A DNA stretch of 64,000 nt, from positions 70,962,120 to 71,026,119 of the forward strand of contig CM043700.1 in assembly GCA_023935145.1 (NCBI GenBank), written 5' to 3'. The notes beneath the pieces were generated by a model that saw only the letters and a list, made by a program, of their open reading frames with translations, was not told the DNA's origin and made no database searches. Origin of the DNA: Bretschneidera sinensis (Eukaryota; Streptophyta; Magnoliopsida; Brassicales; Akaniaceae). Positions 21,741 to 32,737 of this stretch are shown one piece after another. A program made the translations under genes and the position numbers. Numbering within the stretch: the stretch's first letter is position 1; each line of letters opens with the position of its first letter.

Positions 21741-23005
21741 TGATATGTGCTTAAATATTCATATTTAAGCCCCTTAATTTACAGTTGTTAGGATCTTTGT
21801 TTATATATTTCAGTATATTCTACTTCAATTTTGTGTTTTCCGTGTTTTTTTTATAGGTTTTAAAAGAAAATATAGCATTTTGGAGCTCTAAGGAAGAAAA
21901 CTGAAGATCTGGAACCAAATAGATGCGATCGAGCACACAGAAGAGTGTGATCGAGCGCACAAGCACCCAGTGCCCACGCCAGGATCGAGCACAGCCTGCG
22001 CTCGTGTGCAAGAGCACACGTACAGTAAACCGACAGAACTTGTTTTGGAAATAATGGTTCAGGTCTTATTTTGGAAATTAGGGTTTTGAGGTGTCCTTAG
22101 AACCCTATAAATAGACTTGTAAACACAAAAACAGTATCTCCCTTTTTAGTTTTAGTTTTAGGTCGGGAGGTCGGAGGCCAGAGAGGATTCTACGAAGAAT
22201 TGACGACTCTTCAATGGAGCTCTCTTGGGTTTCTTCTTTCCTTTATTTTATCATGTATAACTAAACCTTTAATAGGGCTCAACTGAAGCCCTAATTATTC
22301 TTTTCCATATATATATATATTCATTGATTGCCTTTGCAAATAGCCATGTTATGATGCTTTAATTGATTAATGCATGTTTTATTGAATTCCTCATATGTGT
22401 GTGTTTGATCAACGTATGCATGTGGTATTGATTAGTTAGTTAGATCAATTTAGATGACCGAGTCCTGGGTCTGATGATAGTAACAAATGAAATCCACGCC
22501 AGATTCTTGGGTTAATCAACATGAGAAACCGGGAGTATACATCATACCCTAGGTCTCGTGTGGTTATTGATTTCCACAGATCTTATGCTCTCTTAAGGAA
22601 CAACTCAGTATACACCATGTTGAATCCCTTAATAAATAAAAGAATTAGAGTAGATACCATGCCTAACTCATTGCTTAAGGAGATTAATATCTTAAGGAGT
22701 AGATACCATGCCCTTAGGTTGACAACTATTAGGTATTCATGGTAGGGCTAGAGCATTGGCACATTAATTATTGGGAAACTATGATTAGTAGTGGATATCA
22801 AAGCTCTATGTTCTTATCATTATCAATCTAGACTTAATATTTATTTCTATCAATTTTTACATTGTGAAACTGATTCTAAAACAAAATTCACCAATCCCTG
22901 TGGAGATGATCTCGCACTTGCACACTATGCTAAAGTTGACCTTGTGTACTTGCAAGTAAAACAAGTTTGATTATTTGCTTATTTATTTAGGTAGATAAAC
23001 GCACA
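21741..23005 (+). repeat. 3' LTR of the Athila-like element
   Basis: It runs from TGATATGTGCTTAAATATTC to AGATAAACGCACA. Compared with the 5' LTR it has about 60 extra bases near 22140-22200 (TTTTAGTTTTAGGTCGGGAGG) and a shorter block of GATCGAGCGCA words. Many scattered substitutions show an old insertion. Confidence 0.9.
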
Positions 23006-23988
23006 ACATGAATCAATTCAGTCGACTGAATGAATCAATTCAGCCAACTGGATGAAGGTCAGAAACTTTTTCCTTATGATCCAGTCAACTGAACAATCCA
23101 TTCAATCGACTAAATGAAATACCTAACAAAGAAGTTTAAAATTCAAAATTCATCTAATCAACTAAAAAAATATTTAATCGATTGAATACTCGAAAATAAC
23201 AACTATATTTTGAATTCTGAAATGCCATTCAAAGCATTCGTGAATAATGGTCAAATTAGGTTGAGAATATGTAAACCCTATTTAAATGAGCTGAACTAAT
23301 AACTCTTTATCATTTAATACAGTATTGATCTCATTTATAACTCTTCAAAGCTTTCAAAATCCTTTACGAGCCATTCTTAAAGCTTTGTACTTAAAAAAGA
23401 GATATATTCTTTATAAAAGTATTTATTGTAAATCTCTTTTGTATTCAAACTTTCAATTCCAATCATTGTAAAGAGAAAGAGTTGGTGTAACTCTTAGGGT
23501 GTTTAGGTGTTAAACACTTCCTTAATTGGAAGAGATTATTATACAGTTTATGTAACACCCGTGAAGTTGCTTAACTATTTGATAGTGGAATACTATTTAT
23601 CTCATTTATAAAACTTCAAAGCTTTCAAAATCCTTTATGATCCATTGTTAAGGCTTTGTACTTGAAAGAGTGATTATCTTCTTTGTAAAAGTATTTATTG
23701 CAAATCTCTCTTATATTCAAACTTTCAATTCCAATCATTGTAAAGAGAAAAAGTTGGTGTAACTCTTAGAGTGTTTAAGTGTTAAACACTTCCTTGTAGA
23801 CTTCCTTAATTGAAAGAAATCATTGTACAGTTTACGCAACACCATGAAGTAGCTTGACTATTTGATAATGGAATACTTCAAGGAGGTTCCTTGAAGAGAG
23901 TGGGCATAAGGTCAGAGAAATACCGATATTGCTGAAGCACTATACATGGAATTTGCATTTTCTGTTCCTTAGTCCTTTAATTTCTAGC
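23006..23988 (+). mobile_element. SIRE-like copia LTR, right part
   Basis: It resumes after the Athila-like insertion with ATTCAGTCGACTGAATGA words. It then continues through TCCAATCATTGTAAAGAGAAAG, GGTGTAACTCTTAG and CTTCAAGGAGGTTCCTTGAAG to TTTGCATTTTCTGTTCCTTAG. The same order is seen in reverse complement at 51440-52230. It contains a 271 bp tandem duplication. It ends where antisense copia integrase sequence starts. Confidence 0.7.
23331..23876 (+). repeat. 271 bp tandem duplication inside the SIRE-like LTR
   Basis: TCATTTATAA at 23331 and again at 23602 begins two copies that both include CTTTCAAAATCCTTTA, TTCAATTCCAATCATTGTAA, GGTGTAACTCTTAG and GATARTGGAATACT. The inverted relative at 51540-51900 has one unit. 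Confidence 0.9.
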
Positions 23989-25600
23989 ACCATAACACCG
24001 AAATATGACAGGAGTAAACTTGCAATGGAAGAGCAGACGAAGAAACTGATGGAAGAGGACCTGACCGTGTAAGAGGCATGGGAACATGTAATGGACAAAA
24101 AAAAAATGAATCAGCCAGATCAAAGATAGCATGACACTCGAAGTAATTCGGGGTAGGCTCAAAGAATGTAACATCAGCACAAACAAAATACCTTTGTAGT
24201 GAGGGACTATAACATCGATAACCTTTATGTGTACGAGAATAGCCTAAGAAAATACATTTAATGGAGCAAGGATCAAGTTTGTCAATGTCTGGACTAAGCT
24301 GATGAACAAAACAAATGTACCTAAAAATACGAAGAGATAAATGAAAATGTGTATCATTAGGAAATAACACAGTGCGGGGATTTTCCATTAAGAACAGAGG
24401 ATGGAGTACGACTAATTAAGTAACATGTAATAAGAATAACATAACTCCAAAACAATTTAGGAATATGCATATAAAATAAAAGAGTACGAGCAATATCTAA
24501 AAATACCGATTTTTTCTCTCTATAACCCTATTTTATTGAGATGTATGAGAGCATGATGACTGATGGATGATGCCAGAATTGGTCATGAAAGTAGTAAAAT
24601 GATCTGAAAAATACTCATGAGCATTATCACTACGAATGATTTTGACAGACGAACTAAATTTGGTTTTCACCTCAACACAAAAGGCACAAAAAATAGAAAA
24701 TAACTTATAATAGTCTTTCATTAAATAAAGCAAGATAAGCCTGAAATAATCATCCACAAAAGTAACAAAATATCGAAAGCCAAGTTTAGAAGACACATGA
24801 TCAAAATAATAAAGATCATTGGATTCATGCCTTCCACCAATTATCTTCCGCGTCATCAGATCCTGAATAAGAACAAAATTAGGGAGAAAAGTACAAAACA
24901 GTTTAGATCTTTTGTAAGCCAACTAACAAATAGCAAATTATACTGAGAAAAATGAGCATAAAGTACAGATGATAAAGACAGAAAAACTAGGATGCATAGT
25001 GCCAATACCGCTAGCAGTGGTTTTAGATTTATCAACAAGAGTAACATCAGGTAAGGATGATGACTGAGAAAAAGTTAAAAAAAAAAATTAAATGGTACCT
25101 GGAAAATGATCAGTGGCTGAAGAATCAAGAACTCAAGGTTTAGATGAAGAACTACTAGAGAGTAAACAAGTAATCGGTGTACCTTTCTGAGTCAAAAGAG
25201 TAGTCATAGAAGATGCTTGGTGAGCTGCCTTATACTATAAGAGCTCATCATGAGCAGCTTTGGAAACCGCCAGAGAAGTTGAAAACACAGGATTACATTC
25301 AACTGAATCAAAAGTCACACCATTAGCAACTAGGGGATGACCAACCAAGTGTTAACATGTCTCTCGAGTATGCCTATAACTGTGACAGTGAGTACATTGA
25401 CGAACTGAACCTCGACCATCACAACCACAACCAACAAATATACTACTACCACCAATTTTGTGACCACATTTTCCATTACGATGACTCAGATAACTAAAAC
25501 CATGTCCTCTACTACTATTAACATCAACTTGACCACCTTTCCAAGCTTAAGTCACCAAAGTAGATTTATCTAAAGCCATAAGAATGGCCTTTTTTTTTTA
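23989..25600 (-). pseudogene. Copia polyprotein relic (gag end, protease region, integrase), antisense
   Basis: On the minus strand, from high to low coordinates, are a gag zinc-knuckle remnant (CTHCHSYRHTRETC at about 25345-25390), a decayed protease zone, the integrase core (24533-24922, with FVTFVDDYFRLILLYLMK, then KIIRSDNAHEYFSDHF) and the integrase C-terminal part (23984-24388, with PRTVLFPNDTHFHLSLRIF, SIKCIFLGYSRTHKGYRCYSP and FVCADVTFFEP). RT and RNase H are absent because the relic ends at 23989 beside the SIRE-like LTR. Frames are broken near 24533 and 24922, so it is dead. Confidence 0.85.
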
Positions 25601-25799
25601 AATTCTTTCTTTTTTTTAATGTTTTTTTCTTACTAATATATTTATTAAACTTTCTTTTCTACCTGCGAACAGTACCCGAAAATAGTGTTATGAACAGTAC
25701 CCAGGAGCAGTGATGTGAACAGTGCAGACGAATCTTCTTTTTTTTGGAGAAGAAAAAAGAAAAAAAAATTATTCAAGATCCCAAGAGAGATTTTACTCT

Positions 25800-26065
25800 G
25801 ATATCATATTAAAAATAAGAATTGAAAAGAATTCTTTTTATTATTTATTGACTAGAATACAATTCAGCAGTTCAATATATAAACTTATGAATATCAAATC
25901 TAATCTAATCTCAACAGATTCATATATTAATACTAAGATAGTGGGAGATAGTGTTTCTAGCTGAAAGTATTCTTCTAGATCTATGGTTTGGGAAGACTTC
26001 GAAGTTGTTCCTGGAGTTAACTTTGATCGCAAAGAGGAGGATGCAAGCACAAAGAATATAATGTG
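25800..26065 (-). mobile_element. Probable 5' LTR of the antisense copia relic
   Basis: On the minus strand the sequence TATGATATCAGAGT at about 25797-25810 resembles a worn initiator-Met primer site. The roughly 260 bp beyond it (to about 26065) is bounded by AATAAGAATTGAAAAGAATTC and TGTGAATTCTTATTTT words. The boundaries are uncertain. Right of it the hAT relic starts. Confidence 0.5.
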
Positions 26066-26604
26066 AATTCTTATTTTGGAACTTCCAATGTTTTAAGACA
26101 CCTAAATAGTTTGTGCTATAAGATACACAAGGTAGTAAGAAGGTAGATTATGAAGCTTATTGTGACACATTAACTTAAACTATTATCTTTTATGGTTACA
26201 CATTTACATGGATTAAGCATAAATATAATGGAAAAGTACATGTTGTTTTAAATAATAGTGTCAAATTCATATCTCAGAATACTGCTAAGGTAAGTTGTCT
26301 GAAAATGCATGCAAAGTATAAAGAAAACTTATATATACTTTATAGCAAGTTCCTAGCAGGATATGGTTGACTTGTAATTTGTGGACATCATGCACCACTA
26401 AGGGGTTTATTTGTCTTACTACGCATTATATATGTAGAAGTTAAATAGAAAAATTCTAAAGTTCTCTTATGTTCCTCCTCCATACATTGGAGTTATTTTA
26501 TATGAAAAAGTTTATGATCTACTAAAACGTCAGGGCATTCACAATAAGGTTTTCATGCTTACCTTAGATAATGGTAGCATGCAAGATTTTGTGCATAACC
26601 AACT
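26066..26604 (+). pseudogene. hAT transposase pseudogene, N-terminal half
   Basis: Read in broken + frames, it shows a BED-finger remnant (NSYFGTSNVLRHLNS, about 26066-26110) and the start of the transposase core: RKILKFSYVPPPYIGVILYE (about 26445-26505), then a KRQGIHNKVFMLTLDN stretch with an aspartate (about 26525-26575). These match the ZBED/RICESLEEPER-type plant hAT transposases that cut and paste DNA transposons. Stops are frequent. A copia-A element is inserted at 26605 and the coding sequence goes on at 32738. Confidence 0.75.
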
Positions 26605-27500
26605 TGTTGGTATTTGTCTAAGGATTAAAAGGATTGAAGAATGAAGCTTCTTCAGGCCTTGACGCCGCAGCTCAAGGTGTGCGCACCTCAGCCTCCAGGA
26701 AGTTCAGAAGTTGAGGGAGGAGTTGTGTGTCACTACTCAAGGTGTGCGCGCTGCGGCAAGACCCTATGCACCGCACCACAGCCACCCCAAGCCACGGTCT
26801 CCAACATGACAGAAAGTCTCCCCCCTTCCAGGCCATGGCATGCCTTGTTTTGAGCCGCGGCTTGAAGCACACCTGATCCACTCTCATCAGTATTTTGGAA
26901 AGGTGCGTAGTGCATGATCAATACGCACATGATCACTTTGACTTAATCAAGGGCTATGATTGATTGGTCCTCAAGATCTAAGGGTGGAGATTGACTTCAA
27001 GATAGGTTCAAGAAGTGGTGCACTACATAAAAGATCACCTAGCTTCAATCTCAATAGTGTGAAAGACGTAACTTGTGAAAGTGAGATCAATTGTAAGAGT
27101 GCAAAGATACAAAACAAGAGAGACTCATTGGAGAGGCTGGTTTTTTAGAGAGAGAGAGTGGTGTAGATTGGGGATTCAAGGGACTTGTAAGTGAAATTTT
27201 CTTGGGGAAAATCCAGGTTAACTCAAGACTTTATCACTTTCTTTTCTCTGTTCTTTCGTTCTTCAAGAATAAGAGGTTTCTTGAAGAGGTGTTGCTGTAA
27301 CTTGTAAGAACTCATTGATTTAGTGCAGAGGGCTTGGAGGAGCTCATGGGGACGTAAGCACATTGCCGAACCTCGATAACAAATTACTTGTGCTCTTTCT
27401 TTTCTTTGATTTCTGTTTCTGTTCTGATTATTACAAGTCATTATAGACTTGAGTGTTTGGAAGATCACCACCTGGGCATCTTAAGGGTGATTTCCCAACA
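26605..27500 (+). repeat. 5' LTR of copia A
   Basis: TGTTGGTATTTGTCTAAG to GATTTCCCAACA, 896 bp. It has a GC-rich 5' third with AAGGTGTGCGCGCTGCGGC-type repeats. At the TATA position (about 27024) it reads TACATAAAAG, where the 3' LTR and the fragment copy have TATATAAAG. Confidence 0.93.
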
Positions 27501-27501
27501 G

Positions 27502-27514
27502 TGGTATCAGAGCC
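27502..27514 (+). promoter_or_regulatory. Primer binding site, initiator tRNA-Met type
   Basis: TGGTATCAGAGCC starts one base after the 5' LTR end. It is a complete match to the usual plant copia primer site. Confidence 0.95.
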
Positions 27515-27739
27515 AAGATTAGTGGGTATTGGAGCTAGAACAGAAGGTATCGGAGTAAGACTCCAAGAATCAAAAGAGACTTCTTGGGTGATTCAAGAAC
27601 GGAGTAGAGATCAAGATCTGATCGTGTTCTTGAGGGTGATTCAAGAACGGTATTGAGATCAATCTTCGATCATGTTCTTGAGATTTAGAAGAAGTTGGAA
27701 AGCAATTGTGCTGCATAAATCTGGGATTTTCTCTGCAAG

Positions 27740-28510
27740 ATAGGTTCAAACTTCATTGTTGAGAAGTTTGATGGAAAGAAAGACTTTGCCCTTTGGAAGT
27801 GGAAGATTAAGGTTGTTCTTATGCAATAGAAAGTGGACTTGGCTATTGGAGAAGATTGTGCTTTTCCAGCAAGTATCACGGAAGTCCAGCGGATTAAGAT
27901 GAAGAAGATGGCGTATAGCAACATCTTTCTACATATCTCAGATAATGTCACAAGGGAGTGCGGAGACTCGAAAGATCCAGCTGTCATATGGAAGAAACTA
28001 GATAAGTTGTTTCTTACCAAAACTCTTTCTAATAAGATTTATCTTCTTAAAAGAATTTTTGCTTTTAAAATGGATCCTAATAAAGAGTTGCAAGATAATC
28101 TTGATGTATTTAATAAACTAGTTCAAGATTTGGCTAGTTGTAATACAACATTCCCGGATGAACAAATGGTTGTTATGTTATTGAATTCTCTTCCTGATTA
28201 TTTTGAAAGTTTGATTAATGCTATTGAATATGGAAGAGATACATTAACCAAGGAAATTGTGATCAATGCTATAAGGGCTCATGATTTCAAAGCCAAGATG
28301 AGGGAAGCATCAAGTGGAGAGGGGATATTCGTTAGAGGAAGGCCAGCAACTCAGAATAGCAGTAGCATCCATGACAACTACCAGGAGAGATCAAAAGGTA
28401 GAGGGCAGAGCCATGGGAGATCGCATTTCAAACCAAAGTTTAGAGGAAGGCGATGCTTCTACTGCAATATGGAGGGTCATTTCAATAAAGATTGCAAGAA
28501 GAGGCTGTAG
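27740..28510 (+). pseudogene. Copia A gag (UBN2-type) with zinc knuckle
   Basis: Structural gag protein of copia A. The frame starts about 27740 (IVEKFDGKKDFALWKWKIK) and has an early stop (TAG, 27828-27830). It is then open for 225 residues: the gag/UBN2 domain (WKKLDKLFLTKTLSNKIYLL, MVVMLLNSLPDYFESLI), a Gly/Arg-rich tail and a perfect CCHC knuckle CFYCNMEGHFNKDC at 28454-28495. It ends at 28510 with a stop where the polyprotein would normally continue. Confidence 0.9.
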
Positions 28511-29300
28511 GATGAGAGATGAGGAAGCCATACCAAGAATGAAGAGGCTTCGGTTGCTAAGGGAGAATAGCAAGATGATGTTCTTGTTGTGTGCTCAAAT
28601 GTGAGCAGGAGGCAAGGCAGCGAGAAATGGATCCTGGATTCCGAGTGCACTTATCACATGTGCTCGCATAGGAATTGGTTCAAGAATTTCAAGGAAACTA
28701 ATGATGGAAAGGTTTTCTTGGGGAATAATACTTCTTGCCAAGTGAGGGGGATAGAAGACATCCAATTGAGGATGTTTGATGGAGTCACAAGGCTGCTACA
28801 GAATGTGAGGTATCTTTTGGATTTGAGGAGAAACTTGATCTCATTGGGGTAGCTGGATTCTATGGGGTATACATACAAAGCAGAGGGAGGAAAGATCAAG
28901 GTAACCAAGGGATCTTTGATAGTGATCAAAGCAACAATAAAGGATAGTCTCTATGAGATGATCGGAGAAACAGAAATCAAGGATCAAGCAGCAAGCTTGA
29001 TGGCTGAGATGGATAAGGCGGTTCTTTAGCACAATCGCTTGGGACATATGAGTGAAAAAGACCTGCAAGTTCTCAGCAATGATGGTCTACTTGGTGGTGA
29101 CAAGGTAGAAAAACTTGATTTCTGCGAATGTTGTGTTCTTGGGAAGCAACATCGGGTCAGCTTCAACACTGGAGTGCACAAGCCTAAACGGATTCTTGAC
29201 TACATCCATACGGATATTTAGGGACCAGCAAGAACACCAACATAGGGAGGTAATCGTTACTTTCTTTCTTTAATTGATGATTATTCAAGAAAATTTTGGG
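28511..29300 (+). pseudogene. Copia A protease and integrase N-terminal region
   Basis: The protease word is WILDSECTYHMC (28627-28662), close to the family form WxLDSGxSxHM, with Glu replacing the usual Gly, and the flap region follows. The pre-integrase region carries HNRLGHMSEKDL and CECCVLGKQH (HHCC zinc site, 29030-29150), then YIHTDI and GGNRYFLSLIDDYSRKFW, with stops at about 28849, 29026, 29218 and 29242. These pieces normally release and bind the cDNA ends. Confidence 0.85.
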
Positions 29301-30079
29301 TTTATTTGCTTAAAAATAAATCAGATGTTTTGAATAATTTTGTGGTATGGAAAAAGTTGCTGGAGACTCAAATGGGCAGGGTAGTTAAGATTTTAATAAC
29401 CGATAATGGCTTAGAATTTTTTAATAAGGATTTTGATAAATTCTGTGAATTAAATGGGATTCTAAGATATAGAACGGTTGTGAAAACTCCTCAGCAAAAT
29501 GGAGTTGCTGAGAGGATGAATAGGACCTTTATGGAAAATGTTAGGTGCATGTTAATTGGGTCCGGTTTACCAAAATGTTTTTGGGGGGAAGCTGTGTCTA
29601 CTACTGCATATTTGGTTAATAGATCACCCTCTAGGGCTTTAGACCTTAAGACTCCCATGGAGTTGTGGAGTGGGAAACCCCCTGAGTTGAACAACCTTAG
29701 GACTTTTGGATGTGCTGCATTTGCACATCAAAAGGATGATAAACTTAGCCCAAGGTCTAGAAAATTTGTGTTTCTAGGATATGGTGATGGGGTTAAAGGG
29801 TATAGGTTGTGGTCCTTAGAACCAAAAATAATGAAACTCATAATAAGTAGGGATGTTATTTTTAATGAATTGTTATTTCCCTATTTGGAGAAAACTAACC
29901 CTGCAGGGGCTAGTGAGCAAACCAATCCAGTATTTGTGGAGCATAGCATCAAGAAAAATTTAGTTCAAGTAGAGCAAGGAAGGCAAGAGGGTTCGGACCA
30001 GGTAGATCCCATTAATGAAGGCCAAGCTCAGGACACTCAAGAGGAGGCTGAACTAGAAGGGGTTGATGCAGCAAGTTAA
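29301..30079 (+). pseudogene. Copia A integrase core and C-terminal region
   Basis: An open stretch of 257 residues carries the rest of the DDE integrase: ILITDNGLEFF (second Asp), TPQQNGVAERMNRTFMENVR (Glu region), FWGEAVSTTAYLVNRSPS, LRTFGCAAFAHQ and SRKFVFLGYGDGVKGYRLW. It ends with a Glu/Gln-rich linker and a TAA at 30077. The catalytic residues look kept, but the first aspartate lies upstream behind stops. The integrase would insert element cDNA. Confidence 0.9.
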
Positions 30080-31756
30080 AATGACTATCAGCTCATAAGG
30101 GACCAAGGAAGAAGGGTGGTCAGACCACCTTTGAGATATGGTTTTGCGGATGCTAATATAGTAGCTCCTTATGCAGAATGAGGGGTTGAACCAGAAACTT
30201 ACATGGATGCCATGGAATGTAAGGATTCGCCAAAGTGGCAGCTAGCTATTGAGGAAGAAATGACTTCTTTGAGGAAGAACAACTCTTGGGAATTGGTGAC
30301 CAAACCAGAAAAACAAAGAGTTGTGGATTGTAGGTGGATCTACAAGATCAAATAAGGGAACCCTCCAGGGGATGAAGATCGGTACAAAGCTATACTGGTG
30401 GTGAAAGGGTTCACACAAAGAGAAGGCATAGATTTCACTGAAATATTCTCACCAGTTGTGAAATACAAGACGATACGGATAGTATTGGCTATGGTGGTCC
30501 AATTTGATTGGGAAATCGAGCAAATGGATATGAAGACATCATTCTTACATGGAGAGCTTGATGATACCATCTATATGAGGCAACCCGAAGGCTATGTGGA
30601 AGGAAGGCAGGGAGAGTTGGTGTGCCAATTGAAGAAATCTCTCTATGGCCTGAAACAATCACCTCGGCAATAGAATAAGAGGTTTGATTCCTTTGTAACT
30701 AGCTTGGGTTTCATGAGGAGCTACTATGATTCGTGCTTGTACTATAAAGGGCACAAAGTGAAGGAGATGGTGATCATCCTCATCTATGTCGATGATATGT
30801 TGTTAGTTGGGAACAGTAAGGAGATGATAAAAGAATTAAAGTCTCAACTCAGTTCGGAGTTTGAGATGAAGGATCTTGGCCATGCACAAAAGATCCTTGG
30901 GATGTGTATAATCCGGGAAAGGGAGAGAAACAGATTGAAGATTTCTCAGACTTCCTATATAGAAAAGATGATATCTAAGTTTTCTATGGAAGATAGCAAA
31001 CCAGTGAAGGTTCCCCTTGCTAGTCATTTCTAGTTCTCCAGCGATCAATGTTCGAGATCGGATGAAGAGAATAAGGAAATGAAAAAGGTCCCCTACTCTA
31101 GTGCGGTTGGATCAGTCATGTTCATGATGGTAAGCACTAGACCTAACATTGCTCATGCAATAAGTGTTCTCAGCAGGTTTATGAGTAATCCCGGAAAGGA
31201 GCATTGGCTTGGGATGAAGTGGTTGCTGAGGTACTTGAAGGGAAGCCCAGATGTGGGGCTGGTTTATGAGAATAGGGGTAAGTCCATCTGTCTTGAAGGT
31301 TATGCTGATTCGAACTATGGAGCAGACCGGGACAAAAGAAGATCGATTACCTACTACTTCTTCAACTTAAACGGATGTTGTATAAGTTGGAAGGCTCAGT
31401 TGCAGCCGGTGGTAGCACTCTCAACAACCGAGACTGAGTACATAGCGGCAACAGAAGCCATCAAGGAGGCTATGTGGTGCAAAGGGTTGTTGGAAGAGTT
31501 AAAGGTACTAAAAGAGCAGGTAGTGGTGTATTCGGATAGCCAAAGTGCATTGCACTTGTGTAGGAACTCGGTGTTCCATGAGAGGACTAAGCATATGGAT
31601 GTTCGGTATCATTTCATTTGGGAAAATGTTACGAAAGGATGCATTCATGTGGACAAATTCACAACGGAAGAAAATCCTGCAGATTTAGGTACTAAAGTTC
31701 TACCTCTAAGTAAGTTCAATCATTGTCTTGGACTACTTAGGATTGGAGTCAGTTGA
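30080..31756 (+). pseudogene. Copia A reverse transcriptase and RNase H
   Basis: RT begins with SPKWQLAIEEEMTSL (30230) and passes through FTQREGIDFTEIFSPV, MDMKTSFLHGELD, CQLKKSLYGLKQSPRQ and the catalytic box IYVDDMLLVG (about 30783-30812). It continues to KFSMEDSKPVKVPLASHF. RNase H lies at 31280-31756 with GYADSNYGAD, ALSTTETEYIAA, YSDSQSALHL and HMDVRYHFIWE. Stops at 30181, 30353, 30671 and 31031 break the frame. The fragment at 4060-4974 derives from the same family. Confidence 0.92.
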
Positions 31757-31837
31757 TATGGTGATTCAAGTTGAGTTTGGATCTTGAGTTCTTTGCACAA
31801 TGGGTTCGGGTTTAATCGCTTAGACAAAGGTAGAGAT

Positions 31838-32737
31838 TGTTGGTATTTATCTAAGGATTAAAATGGTTGAAGAATGAAGCTTCTTCAGGCTTTGGCGTCG
31901 CGGCTCAAGGTGTGCGCGCCTCGGCCTCCAAGAAGTACAAAAGTTGAGGGAGGAGCTGTACACCGCGGCCCAAGGTGTGCGCGCAATGGCACGGCCCCGT
32001 GCACCGCGGCACAACAACCCCAAGCCGCGGCCTTCAGCATGACAGAAAGCCTCCCCCCTTCCAGGCTGCGGTATGCCCTATTTTGAGCCGCGACTTGAAG
32101 CACACCTGATGCACTCTCATCAGCATTTTGGAAAGGTACATATTGCATGATCAATACTCACAGGATCACTTAGACTTGATCAAGGGCTATGATTGATTGG
32201 TCCTCAAGATCTAAGGGTGGAGATTGACTTTAAGATAGGTTCAAGAAATGGTGCACTATATAAAGGGTCACCTAGCTTCAATCTCAAGAGTGTGAAAGAC
32301 ATAACTTGTGAAAGTGAGATCAATTGTAAGAGTGCAAAGACACAAAACAAGAGAGACTCATTGGAGAGGTTGGCTGTTTAGAGAGAGAAAGTAGTATAGA
32401 TTGGGGATTCAAGGGACTTGTAAGTGGAATTTTCTTGGGGAAAATTCTAGGGTAACTCAAGACCTTATCACTTTCTTTTCTCTCTTCTTTCGTTCTTCAA
32501 GAACAAGAGGTTTCTTGAAGCGGTGTTGCTGTAACTTGTAAGAACTCATTGATTTAGTGCAAAGGGCTCGGAGGAGCTCACGGGGACGTAGGCACATTGT
32601 CGAACCTCGATAACAAATTGCTTGTGTTCTTTCTTTTCTTTGATTTCTGTTTTTGTTCTGATTATTACAAGTCATTCTAGACTTAGGTGTTTGGAAGATC
32701 ACCACCTAGGCATCTTGAAGGTGATTATTTCCCAACA
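31838..32737 (+). repeat. 3' LTR of copia A
   Basis: TGTTGGTATTTATCTAAG to TATTTCCCAACA, 900 bp. It is collinear with the 5' LTR with scattered substitutions. A TATATAAAG box lies at 32257-32265. Confidence 0.93.

Larger units (their letters stand above)
16349..23005 (+). mobile_element. Athila-like Ty3/gypsy element with internal deletion (no RT or integrase)
   Basis: The LTRs at 16349-17577 and 21741-23005 flank gag, a protease and a long 3' untranslated region. The sequence after the 5' LTR (TTTGGTGCTGTTGCCGGGGA) is the tRNA-Asp primer site typical of Athila/Calypso elements, with C-to-T changes. The 3' LTR is preceded by AAGTTTAGAGGTG, close to the usual AAGTTTGGGGGTG tract. No reverse transcriptase, RNase H or integrase words are seen between 20330 and 21740, so it is a large non-autonomous derivative. 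It is nested in a SIRE-like LTR. The candidate target words (TGATT and ACATG) do not match. Confidence 0.88.
26605..32737 (+). mobile_element. Full-length copia element, family A, with perfect target duplication
   Basis: 6133 bp with LTRs 26605-27500 and 31838-32737. The 5 bp word CAACT occurs directly on both sides (26600-26604 and 32738-32742), showing a simple insertion into the hAT pseudogene. An initiator-Met primer site follows the 5' LTR and a purine tract AAAGGTAGAGA precedes the 3' LTR. The gag-pol order (gag, protease, integrase, RT, RNase H) is that of Ty1/copia, and the wording is TNT1/Tork-like. About a dozen stops make it non-autonomous. Confidence 0.95.
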
